A DNA stretch of 64,000 nucleotides, from the NCBI RefSeq assembly GCF_030272615.1, contig NC_081409.1, forward strand, positions 880,059,220 through 880,123,219, read 5' to 3'. The position numbers and the translations under genes were made by a program. The stretch is from Cryptomeria japonica (lineage: Eukaryota; Streptophyta; Pinopsida; Cupressales; Cupressaceae). How positions within the stretch are numbered: position 1 is the stretch's first letter; each line of letters starts with the position of its first letter. Below the pieces are notes generated by a model. The model was given only the letters and a program-made list of their open reading frames with translations, searched no databases and had not been told where the DNA came from. This document shows positions 54,656 through 64,000 of this stretch, piece by piece.

Positions 54656-55219
54656 TTAGTTCACCTCCTGAAGGGGCAGCACCCCTAATTCACCTCTTAA
54701 GTACATAAATGTAGCCTTTAGGAGAGGCTTGGTGAATACGTCTACTAATTGCTCCTTACTAGAAACATGTTCCAGTGCAATCTCTTTGTTCTGAACCTTT
54801 TCTCTCAAGAAATGATACTTAAGCTCAAAGTGCTTGGTTCTAGAATGTAAAACCGGATTCTTGGAGATGTTAATTGCACTAGTATTGTCACAGAATATAC
54901 TTACTGGTTCAGATATAGGAACTTTGAAGCCATTTAATACATGCTTCATCCAAATTATCTGAGTGCAGTTCATGAGAGCTGCAACATACTTTGCTTCTGC
55001 TGTAGACTAAGAGACACAACTCCGCTTCTTACTCATCCATGAGATCAATCTACCACCAAGAAAGAATGCACCACCGGTTGTGCTCTTCAGATCATCCACA
55101 TTACCTGCCCAATTAGCATCTATGAATACTTTCAAGTTGAAATCCTTGCTATATGGATACCACAATCCATAATCAATAGTTCCCTTTAGATACCTAAGAA
55201 TCCACTTGACTGCAACCAA
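54656..55219 (-). pseudogene. pol: Copia A RNase H
   Basis: 55219-55007 has VAVKWILRYLKGTIDYGLWY, VFIDANWAGNVDDLKSTTGG and SWMSKKRSCVS. A TAG replaces Gln before STAEAKYVA. 54973-54656 has IFCDNTSAINISKNPVLHSR, FELKYHFLREKV and LVDVFTKPLLK, ending in a natural-looking TAA at 54656. Confidence 0.92.
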
Positions 55220-55240
55220 GTGGGATTCTCTTGGACTTTT

Positions 55241-56095
55241 CTAGAACCTTGCAGTAATGCCAACTGCATGTGCAATATCTGGTCTGCTATGCATTACATA
55301 ATGCAGCTTACCAATCATTGATTGGTATTCCTTCTCATTAACCAATGTTGAGTCATCCTCTTTGGATAGCTTACAACTGGTCACCATCGGTGTACCAACT
55401 GGTTTGCTATCTTCCATACCAAAGGTCTTCAACACCTCTTGGACATACTTGGACTGAGTGATAAAGATTCCATCTTTCATCTGCTGAATCTGTAGTCCAA
55501 TGAAGAACTTAATCTCCCCTATGAGTGATATCTCAAACTCTTTCATCATCTCATGTGCAAACTCATGACTCATCTTGTCATCTACACCAAAGATAATGTC
55601 ATCAACAAATACCTCACAGATCAGGATCTGATCTTCTTCAGATCTCAAGTAGATATTGCTATCTTCGCTTGTTCTCTCAAATCCAATCTTTACAAGATGG
55701 GAGTGGAGGCATTCATACCATGCTCTAGGTGCCTACTTTATACCATATAAGGCTTTATGTATCCTACACACCATGTCACTATCTTTAGATAGGGCAAACC
55801 CATCTGGTTGCTCTATATACACCTCCTCTTCAAGTACACCATTTAGGAATGTAGATTTTACATCCATTTGATATACTTTAAATCCTTTAAAAGCTGGATA
55901 TGCAAGAAGCATACGAACTCCTTCCAATCTGGCTACAGGAGCAAAGGTTTCTCCATAGTCTTCTCCTTCTTCTTGGGCATATCCTTTACACACCAGTTTG
56001 GCTTTGTTTCTAATCACCGTGCCATCCTCATTCAGCTTATTTCTGAAAACCCATTTGGTACCTATGACATTTTTATGCTCCGGTCTGGGTACCAA
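55241..56095 (-). pseudogene. pol: Copia A reverse transcriptase
   Basis: 56095-55733 starts [20 protein letters not shown] and includes [20 protein letters not shown] and [20 protein letters not shown], stopping at TAG in place of Gln in LYGIK-APRAWY. 55648-55241 has the catalytic LICEVFVDDIIFGV (DD intact), FFIGLQIQQMKDGIFITQSK and MIGKLHYVMHSRPDI. All pieces lie in one frame, split only by point stops. Confidence 0.92.
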
Positions 56096-56614
56096 AGACC
56101 ATGTACCATTTCTCTCTATCTAGTCAAGTTCCTCCTCCATTGCCTTGATCTAGTCTTCATCTTTATTTGCTTCTTTGAATGATTTAGGCTCAAATTCAGA
56201 GATCATACATGAGTTTTCTCTGATCTTTCTTCTTGTAAGGATTCCTGCATCCTTATCTCCTATGATCTGCTTGGGATCATGATTTAGCTTGACATAACGA
56301 GGAATGGTCTTAACTGATTCCCCTTTCTTTTTTTCTTCATCCTCATCTCCATCAGTATCAGCATCTACATCTACTGGTGTAGGAATACTATTACTGGTAC
56401 TTGGTTGACTGGCAACTGATTCCCAGAAGGTTACAACTGGTTCATTTACCACTTGCTCACTACCGGTTTCCTCAACTTTCTCAGAGGTTTCATCAACTCT
56501 CACATTGATGCTTTCCATAATTCTCTGAGTCCTATTATTGAAACACTTGAGAGCTTTGCTCTTGGTGGAATACCCTAGGAATATTCCCTCATCAAATTTC
56601 GCATCAAATTTTGT
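56096..56614 (-). pseudogene. Copia A linker between integrase and RT
   Basis: It holds the short GIFLGYSTK block, then an acidic, Glu/Ser-rich, poorly conserved segment (56518-56150) ending NKDED, where a TAG replaces the Trp of the following IKAMEEEL block. Another TAG precedes [10 protein letters not shown]. Confidence 0.8.
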
Positions 56615-57367
56615 CTAGTGTTCACTCCTCTTGATGTAACATTTGCTACCAAACACTCTAAAGTAGCTAACCACAGGTGTCTTACTGGTCCAATACTCAT
56701 AAGGAGTTTTATCTTTGCCTTTCTTGATGAGTACCCAGTTCATTGTGTAGACTGCAGTGCTCACCACTTCTCTCCAAAAGGTGTGAGCAACCTTTCCTTG
56801 GATCAGCATTGTTCTTGCTACTTCAACCATAGTCCGGTTATTCCTCTCCACTAGGCCATTCTACTGTGGAGTCCGGGGGGCAGATTTTTGTCTCTTGATG
56901 CCATGTTCTTCACAGTACTTGTTGAATTCACTGGAAGTGAATTCCCCTCCTTGATCAATTCTAAGGCACTTGATCCTTTTACCGCTTTCCTTCTCCACTA
57001 ATGCTCTAAAAGCTTTGAACTTTCCAAAAGCTTCAGACTTATCTTTCAAGAATGTGACCCACATCATTCTTGAGCAGTCATCAGTGAGAATCATGAAGTA
57101 CCTATCACCCTGCACACTCCTAGTTTTCATAGGAGCACACAAATCAGTATGCACAAGATCAAGTAAATTGTCTGCTATGAAAGATTTACCTTTAAAAGTT
57201 GAGGAAAACATTTCCCCCAATTGACACTCTCTGCACAAGGTATTTTTTGGTTTGCTCAGCACTGACAACCCTCTAACTGCCTTGATCTGACTGGCCTTCA
57301 CAATGTTCTCAAAGTTTGCATGGCAGAGTCTCCTATGCCATATCCAGCTATCATCGAACTTGGCCAT
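56615..57367 (-). pseudogene. pol: Copia A integrase
   Basis: 57367-56861 contains the His-His-Cys-Cys zinc region (WIWHRRLCHANF, TLCRECQLG), DLVHTDLCAPM, FMILTDDCSRMMWVTF and GGEFTSSEFNKYCEEHGI, the DDE catalytic core. A TAG at 56861 follows TPQ where the family has TPQQNG. 56851-56615 continues with NNRTMVEVARTML, YTMNWVLIKK and GSKCYIKR. It would join cDNA ends to chromosomal DNA. Confidence 0.92.
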
Positions 57368-57415
57368 GAGACATGTACTGATATTTGCATTCAGCTGAAA
57401 TAGGTTACCTTTGGT

Positions 57416-58216
57416 CTACATGCCGGTGGCCACCAATTCACCATTCTTGAATTCCAGAGTGAGACCACTATCATTCAGCTGGGCACCACTCAGAAGGTTG
57501 TGTCTAAGACCATCAACCCAATACACATTGTCAGGACTACTCTTTCCATTTAGAGAGATGGACCCTCTGTCTTTGACCATACATGGTGCACCTTTACCAA
57601 AGTGAACCACACCACCATCATACTCTTCCAAGGATAGAAAATTGCTCCTATCACCAGTCATATGGTGAGAACAACCACTATCAATAATCCACTCATTGGA
57701 ATTATCAAAGTGGGAGACAAGAGCCTTCTTGTCTGACACATCTTCCTTGATAGCAACAAACACAATATCTTCATTTTCTTCATCTTCTAATTCCTCATTT
57801 GTGACACCTTCATCAACTGCCACAAAACACTTTCTCCAGTTTCCTCCTTTGAATTTCTTGAACCTTTCCGGTTTGTCCTTGTTGTCACCATTAGGATAGT
57901 TTATAGCAATATGTCCTACCCGGTTACAAGAAAAGCATTTCAAAGGGAGCTTACCTCTGTATTTACCGGTTCCTTTAGGAAGTTTCTTGGCAAGTAGAGC
58001 TTCAAATTCCATCAGAATCTTCTCATCATCTATTTCTCTGCTCTGTCTTGGTTCACCACTGGTGCTTGCTTCTTTTCCTTTTCTGGCTGGTACAACATAA
58101 GCTTTAAAAGCTGATTTAGTCTTTTGAACACTGCCATCAAAACTATTTAGTTCATAGGCTGTCAACTTTGCAATGATGGAGTCTAGGGATACCTTAGTCT
58201 TGTCTATTGATCTCAA
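57416..58216 (-). pseudogene. gag-pro: Copia A gag C-terminus and protease
   Basis: 266 open codons. Near residue 90 a zinc knuckle reads CFSCNRVGHIAINYP, with the final Cys replaced by Tyr. Near residue 175 the aspartic protease has NEWIIDSGCSHHMTGD with an intact D-S-G, followed by VHFGKGAPCMVKDRGSISL and GLRHNLLSGAQLNDSG. It ends at a TAG (57416-57418) just before TKGNLF, where copia B keeps Gln. Confidence 0.92.
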
Positions 58217-58418
58217 CTCCTAAATAGCAACAACCCTTATTGCATAGACCGGTAATAAGGATCTTAGAACTTTCCTTACCACAGTGGAATCTTCCATTTT
58301 ACCACCTACACTCTTGATATCTCCGACAATAGTTTTGATTCTTATTCCATACTATTGAATGGTCTCACCTTCAACCACCCGCATGTCTTCAAACTTCCCT
58401 AAGGCTTTCATCCTTAGC

Positions 58419-58724
58419 TTATTTTACATGCTTATCACCACCATAGATATTTTCAAGAGTATCCCATACTTCTTTGGGATTTACTTTATCTTGGACATCA
58501 ATAAACTCAATGTCAAATAAACTACTAATTAGGGCTTCCATGACTTGCCCATTCTCCTGTATTTCTCTCTTTTGATCATCAGTGAGAGTACCAGTAGGAG
58601 CAACATAAGCGTTCTCAACATAGCTCCAGTGTTGAGCACCCATGCTTCTGATGTATATCTTCATTCTGTCTTTCCATATATTGAAATTATCTTTGTTGAA
58701 CTTTGGACCTTCCCTCTTCATCAT
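58419..58724 (-). pseudogene. gag: Copia A gag N-terminal part
   Basis: 101 codons beginning MMKREGPKFNKDNFNIWKDR and including MKIYIRSMGAQHW and KVNPKEVWDTLENIYGGDK, the usual copia capsid opening (Trp in the NFxxWKxRM-like block). The gag continues downstream in other frames (58216-58419), so at least one frameshift separates it from the zinc knuckle. Confidence 0.88.
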
Positions 58725-58781
58725 TAGACTAGGATCTTTTCCTCAAGCGGTTAAGCTTATAACACAAAGGACCTGGGGGAT

Positions 58782-58793
58782 GCTCTGATACCA
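58782..58793 (-). promoter_or_regulatory. iMet primer binding site of copia A
   Basis: On the minus strand this is TGGTATCAGAGC, the canonical plant site complementary to initiator tRNA-Met. It begins 2 nt from the 5' LTR. Confidence 0.95.
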
Positions 58794-58795
58794 AT

Positions 58796-60267
58796 TGATA
58801 ACTCAATGATGAATAGTTAGTACCAAACTAGTATTGAGAGGGGGGAGTGAATCAGTACAGACAAAAACAATCTCTTTAAACCAGTTAGACAGTAAACATT
58901 GCAAATGAACACTAACACCAGTCTGAAATAGAGTACAACCAGTAAAGCTAAGAATGACTATGACAAGCATTAACCAGTTGATACTTATGTTTTCATACAA
59001 TCTAATACTTCATTTCCATTTCATCCTAGTGCATGAATAGGTAATCTATCATCAAAATATATAAACAGCTAGATCAACATGATTTACCTTCAGACACAAA
59101 TCACTTGAACCATCACATGAAAAACATCACACATGACACACAAATTTTTCATGTGGAAACCCAACTGGGAAAAACCACAGTGGGGATGAATACCCACAAG
59201 CTATTTTGAACTCTTTAGAAGTCTGCTCTATTAGGAGCCTTTTCTGGTGAAAGATTGATAAAATAGATTCTGTTAGGAATAGATCCTGTTAGGGATCACC
59301 TGGTTAAGGGATGGCTAGAATACCCGGTTAAGGGTCAAACCCTGTTAAAGGTTACCTTGTTAGAGGATTTCAAGAACTCAATTGTTTTGAGTGACCCTAT
59401 CAAAGGATTTACAGTAAGCTGGTTAAAGCTACCCTGTTAAGGGATTTCCTAACTGTTGAAGTGGTTAGAGATCAACAGGTATTACAATGATCTGGTAATA
59501 GCACTCAATGTCAATGCACATCCGCTTTAGCTCCTCTTCACCTTCTGTACTTACATTCTGCAAGTATCACTTCTTTCCTCTAGTCTGGCAAGAGTCACGT
59601 ATCTCTTCACTTGGATACACACAAACAGCTTTTGCCAACAACTTCAGAAAGAAACACAACATAGACCTTATAGGAAATAGATAGGTCAGTAGCATAAACC
59701 CTAAACCCTAAATTTTTTAGGTTAAGCAATTCAAATGGTTAAATCTTGACCGTTGAGCATATTGCATTAAATGCAACCATCTTGAACCGATCTCAATACA
59801 TTCTCCATCGTTCATTCTCCACCGCTTCCATGGCGGCTGATAACCCATCACACGTTTTCACCATTTATAGACTTTGCACATTCTCGAGGTAGATAGGAAC
59901 AATCTCCTTCATGAAAGATCCTTCATGTGCACAAGACTGATGTGGCAAAATGATCTGTTCTTCGTTACAATGCTAACTCATCACACAAAGTCACACAGGC
60001 TTGAAGCACTTCAACCGGAAACCCTGAAGTTGACACTACCAACTGGTAGTCATACAAAGCTTCCATGTACCAGTTCCCATAACCACATGCCAGTTCACCT
60101 TGAACAAGCACACTGCTTCAGTTTGGCACATATACCGCATCTTAATGTATACCAAATCTCACATATACCCGTTCTTTGTAACATACCGGTTCTCTTTTCT
60201 GTAGCATATTGACATCAATGACAACATACAATGTCATCATGTTCTCATAATGGTTCACATAATGCCA
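58796..60267 (-). repeat. 5' LTR of copia A
   Basis: Plus-orientation ends are TGATAACTCAATG and ATAATGCCA. It is uninterrupted and next to the primer site with a 2-nt spacer. Differences from the 3' copy are largely C/T and G/A, many at CCGG or CGG words (ACCGGT there, ACCAGT here). Confidence 0.93.
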
Positions 60268-60434
60268 ACATAACACCATCTCCTCCTTTAACATCAATGA
60301 CAAAGGACGAATATCAAACCAAAATACTGGACCAGATAGATGACTACTCCCCCTAAGTAACAACATCATCCTATCTACCCAGATCAAAAAGTATATATCT
60401 GATAAGCTCACTGGATTGATGCATCCCTGCATCT

Positions 60435-61010
60435 CTAATTCTCTTCCAGAGGGGTGGTGACCCCCAATTGATCTCTAAGATATTTAAAAGTGTCTTTAGG
60501 CAATGGTTTTGTTAGAATATCTGCAATCTATTCCTTAGTAGGCACATAAATCAATCTAACTTCCTTTGCTTCAACCTTTTCCATCAAGAAATTATACCTT
60601 ATAGAAATATGTTTTGACTTGGAATGAAATACTGGATTCTTTGACATATCAATAGAAATAGTATTATCATAGTGAATAACAATAGGCTCATCATAACTTA
60701 CCCTTATACCCTTCAACATCTGTTTCATCCATAAAATCTTAGTACAGTTAGTTGCAACATCTACATATTCAACTTTAGTAGTAGATAATGAAGTACATGA
60801 TTGTTTCTTGCTAAACCATGAAACCAATTTCTTCCCAAGAAAGAATGAACCACCTGTAGTTCTCTTCCAATTATCCACATCTCCTTCCCAATCTACGTTT
60901 CTATAGGAACATAATCTGAAATCATCATCCTTTGGATACCATTATCCATAATCTGTTGTTCCTGCCAAATATCTGAATATCCTTTTAACAACAATATCAT
61001 GAGTTCCTCT
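60435..61010 (-). pseudogene. pol: Copia B RNase H, broken
   Basis: The frame contains WKRTTGGSFFLGKKLVSWFS, SCTSLSTTKVEYVDVATNCT, the block IHYDNTISIDMSKNPVFHSK and, past a TAG at 60528, IADILTKPLPKDTF, the usual copia ending. The terminal stop is at 60435. Further stops lie near 60528 (Gln to TAG) and 60950 (TAA). Confidence 0.88.
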
Positions 61011-61019
61011 AGGATCTGA

Positions 61020-61871
61020 CTAAAATCTAGAAATAATACAAATAACATTCATTATATCAGGTCTAGTTTGAGTTAAGTACAGTAATCCACCAATCATTGA
61101 TTTATATCTATTTGGGTTCACTCTAGGAGATTTGTCATCCTTTGATAATTTGCAATCAGTTATCATAGGAGTACCGACATGTTTTGAATTTTTAAGACCA
61201 AATTTCTTAAGAAATTCTTTCACATACTTAGTTTGACAAATGAAAATACCTTTATTAGTCTAAGTAATCTGCAAGCCTAAGAAAAATTTCATCTCACCAA
61301 TCATAGACATTTCAAATTCGTTCATGTCATAAGCAAATTTCACGCATAAACTTTCTTCTCCTCCAAAAATGATATCATCAACAAAGACTTTAATGATTAG
61401 TATGTCATCATGGTCAATCTTATAGTATAAGTTACTATTATCATTACCTTTTCTAAAACCGAGCTTAGAAAGATATTTATCTAATCTAGAATACCATGCT
61501 CTAGGGGCTTGTTTCAATCTATATAAAGATTTCCTCAATTTGCAAACCATGTCCATGTCCTCTGATAAGGAAAATCCATCAAGTTGCTCAATGCAGACTT
61601 CTTCTTCAAGATCTCTATTTAGAAATGCATATTTGACATCCATTTGATATACCATATAGTTCTTGTGTGCACCATAAGCAAGAAATAGTCTTACCACTTC
61701 AATTCTTGTAACCGGAGCATAAGTCTCATCATAATCAACTCCTTCTTCTTGTGAGTAACCTTTGCAAACCAATATAGCTTTTTTCCTTACAACTCGACCT
61801 TCTTCATTTAACTTATTCCTAAAAACCCATTTAGTTCCAATAACATTCTTATCTTTAGGCCTAGGAACCAA
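61020..61871 (-). pseudogene. pol: Copia B reverse transcriptase, broken
   Basis: It starts [20 protein letters not shown] and continues with KAILVCKGYSQEEGVDYDET, MVYQMDVKYAFLNRDLEEEV and LKQAPRAWYSRLD. The catalytic block IIKVFVDDIIFGG has DD intact. After a TAG at 61260 the thumb region continues to 61020, with GTPMITDCKLSKDD, MIGGLLYLTQTRPDI and SRF. The stops at 61020, 61260 and just upstream of 61871 occupy positions where related elements have Gln. Confidence 0.9.
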
Positions 61872-62105
61872 TTCCCATGTCTTATTATTTTCTATCTAAT
61901 CTAATTCCTCTTCCATTGCTTTCATCCAATTCTTATCTTTACTTGCTTCAATAAATGATTCTGGTTCAATTTGAGAAATTAAACATACCTCTTCAGCAAC
62001 TAACCTTCTTCTTGTTATCACACCTTTCTTTTTATCTCCAATGATCTGATCTTTAGAATGATTCAACTTCACATATCTACAAGGCTTTGGATTATCCAGA
62101 CTTTT

Positions 62106-63278
62106 TTACTCTTTCTGCTCATCAATAGTCACTGTGGAATTTTCTGATATTACTAGAGCAACTGGATCAATTCTCTGAATTGATTCTTGCACAACTTGTT
62201 CTAGTATGAAAAATTCATCTTCTGGTCTATAATCATATGATCTAATCTGATTATTACCTTGCTCATATACCTTGACATTTATACTTTGTAATATCCTATT
62301 CAATATTTTGTTATAACATCTATATGCTTTTCTCTTAGTAGAATAACCCAAAAATATTCTTTCATTACATCTAGGATCAAATTTCCCTAATGCATCATCT
62401 CTTCTAATATAGGATTTACTTCCAAAAATTCTGAAATATTTGATAGTAGGAGTATGAACGAACCATAATTCATAAATATTCTTACTGGTATCACCTTTTA
62501 TGTGTACTCTGTTGAAAGTGTATACCATTGTATTGACAACTTCCCTCCAATAGACATCAGGTAGTTTGGCTTCCATCATCATTTTCCTTGCAACATCTAA
62601 GATAGTTTTATTTTTCCTTTTCACTATTCCATTTTGCTATGGAGTTCTAGGTGTAGAAAATTGTCCTCTGATTCCATTCTTCTCATAAAAAATGTTGAAC
62701 TCACTGGATGTAAACTCACTGCCTTGATCTGATCTTAAGAATTTCATCTTCAATCTGGTCTCTATCTCAACCATAGATTTGAAAATTTTGAATTTCTTAA
62801 TAGCTTCTAATTTTTCTCTCAAAAATGCTACCCACATCATTCTAGAATAGTCATCAATAAGCAACATAAAGTATCTATCACCTTGAAAATTCTTATTCCT
62901 TGTCGGTCCACATAGATCAATATGAATAAGATCAATAATATCATTAGATCTATCAAGTATGCTTCTAAAAGAAGTTCTAACTTGCTTACCCATTTGACAT
63001 TCTCTACATACCACATTATGAGGCTTGATAATCTTGGGCAAATCTTTGATAGCCTAGGTTGAACTAATCTTCACTATGTAATCAAAATTCACGTGATACA
63101 ACCTCATATGCCATAACCAACTTTCATTAATCGATGCAATCAAATAGGCCTTCTCACCAGAGTTCAAATAAAAGATGTTTCCTTTGGTCTGAGTTCCAGA
63201 TGCAATTTCCAGTCTAGATCTATTGATAATCTTGTATTTTTCATCTTTGAATTGTAAATGAAATCCTCTATCCACCAT
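62106..63278 (-). pseudogene. pol: Copia B integrase, broken
   Basis: 63278-63054 holds the zinc-binding His pair (WLWHMRLYHVNFDYIV). 63041-62637 holds VVCRECQMGKQV (Cys pair), LIHIDLCGP (first Asp), LIDDYSRMMWVAF (second Asp position region) and FTSSEFNIFYEKNGI (catalytic Glu). 62624-62106 continues with the GKFDPRCNERIFLGYSTKRK block and an acidic tail. TAG stops at 63054 and 62637 replace Gln codons, and TAA ends the piece at 62106. Confidence 0.88.
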
Positions 63279-63289
63279 CTAACCTACAC

Positions 63290-64000
63290 TTAAAATATTA
63301 TGCTTCAATCCTTCAACATAATAAATATTATCAATATTAGTCTTACCATCCAAGGATATTGTTCCTTTGTCTTTGATCCTGCATGCCTTGTTGTCTCCAA
63401 ATCTGACTAGTCCACCATCAAATTATTGTAGAGTCAAGAATTTCCTCTTATCACCTGTCATGTGATGTGAGAAACCATTGTCTATAAAACATTCATCCTT
63501 CTCTTCAATTTTAGTAGCTAAAGCCTTTTCCTCGGTATGAGTTGCATCAATGAGAAGTTTTAGAGAATTATCCTTGATAGCAATAAAGACCCAATCTTTA
63601 TTGGAGCTTCCATTATCGGATCCACTTATAGGTTCATCATCATCATCATCATCATCATCAGTAATACCAAAATCACCATCACCACCATAATAACATGATT
63701 TATCCTTGTTTCTTCTATATCTAGGTCTGCTCTGATATTCTGGATTAGGCTTTTAATTCCTCATAAATCTTTCATGATTCCTAGTAGCTCTTTCGGGACA
63801 TCTAGAGGAAAAATGACCAATCTTATTATATTAAAAACATTTAAAAGGAACTTTTCCTTCATACTTACTTCCAATCAGTCCTTTAGGAAATTTTCTAGCA
63901 ATCAGGGCTTCCAACTCTTCAAGTTCTTTGTCTTCTCTTTCAATATCTTCAAAATATTTAGCATATAACTCACTCCAATCTATCTTCTGCTTACCGAAGG
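63290..64000 (-). pseudogene. gag-pro: Copia B gag C-terminus and protease, broken
   Basis: A zinc-knuckle remnant (about 63830) reads NKIGHFSSRCP with its N-terminal half damaged by a stop and a Cys-to-Tyr change. A poly-Asp run from a CAT microsatellite follows (63640-63660), then ECFIDNGFSHHMTGDKRKF, where the protease D-S-G is D-N-G, and ILSVG before a TAG at about 63279. The gag continues off the window. Confidence 0.8.

Larger units (their letters stand above)
37840..60267 (-). mobile_element. Copia A: Ty1-copia element hosting element D
   Basis: The 5' LTR (58796-60267, 1472 bp) sits beside an iMet primer site. The 3' LTR is split by element D into 37840-38472 and 53610-54448, which add to exactly 1472 bp. 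A purine tract (minus AAAGGGGGAGATCA, about 54449-54464) borders the 3' LTR. The body encodes gag, protease, integrase, RT and RNase H in copia order on the minus strand. Both flanks share AACAT overlapping the LTR edges, so the 5-bp TSD and the exact ends are ambiguous by a base or so. By eye the LTRs differ at roughly 9% of the first 200 bases. Confidence 0.92.
36487..64000 (-). mobile_element. Copia B: Ty1-copia element, interrupted and running off the window
   Basis: The 3' LTR lies at 36487-37701, followed by a purine-tract region (minus AAAGGGGGATATT, about 37702-37716) and 3' untranslated sequence to 37840. The body resumes at 60268 after copia A. Both junctions of copia A share AACAT (37836-37840 and 60267-60271). 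The body encodes RNase H, RT, integrase and protease/gag remnants on the minus strand up to 64000. The 5' LTR is outside. Decay is heavy. It is the oldest layer of the nest. Confidence 0.85.

Overview
The window is nuclear DNA from a land plant with a large, repeat-dominated genome. I see no bacterial operon, organelle gene, rRNA or intact host gene. Almost all recognisable coding sequence is retrotransposon or DNA-transposon protein with plant-type features: iMet primer sites, chromodomain integrase, plant mobile domain, L1 RNase H and GT-AG introns. A gymnosperm-like genome would fit the many old nested insertions, but the sequence does not prove it.

Layout. 1-3432: 5' end of a minus-strand Ty3-type LTR element. 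3433-8100: purine-rich and AT-rich DNA with a tRNA-derived SINE, four copies of a 376-bp tandem repeat and a 157-bp duplication. 8100-13210: a decayed plus-strand Ty3-type element with gag. 13430-27140: a candidate large DNA transposon with GGGCCC-rich clusters at both ends, a broken transposase-like gene on the minus strand and a broken multi-exon gene on the plus strand. It is interrupted by a 5'-truncated L1 LINE (14446-17632) and a second retroposed piece (18900-19501). 28156-35952: a complete but decayed minus-strand chromovirus. 35953-36486: a short unrecognised coding fragment. 36487-64000: a four-level nest of LTR elements.

The nest. Copia B (minus, runs off the window at 64000) was hit in its 3' untranslated region by copia A (37840-60267, minus). 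Copia A was hit in its 3' LTR by element D (38473-53604, plus; TSD AAAGC). Element D contains element E (42750-50665, minus; TSD CGGGC). Removing D restores copia A's 3' LTR to exactly the 1472 bp of its 5' LTR.

Element D has LTRs, a primer site and a polypurine tract but no gag-pol of its own. In antisense it carries a decayed plant mobile domain gene, and near its 3' end a tandem array of seven hairpins with 15-nt loops. Element E has LTRs and a long intact gag/protease-like ORF but no reverse transcriptase or integrase (TR-GAG type). E's LTRs (about 34 differences by hand count) look older than those of its host D (2 substitutions and one indel). The simplest reading is that D moved recently as a composite already carrying E.
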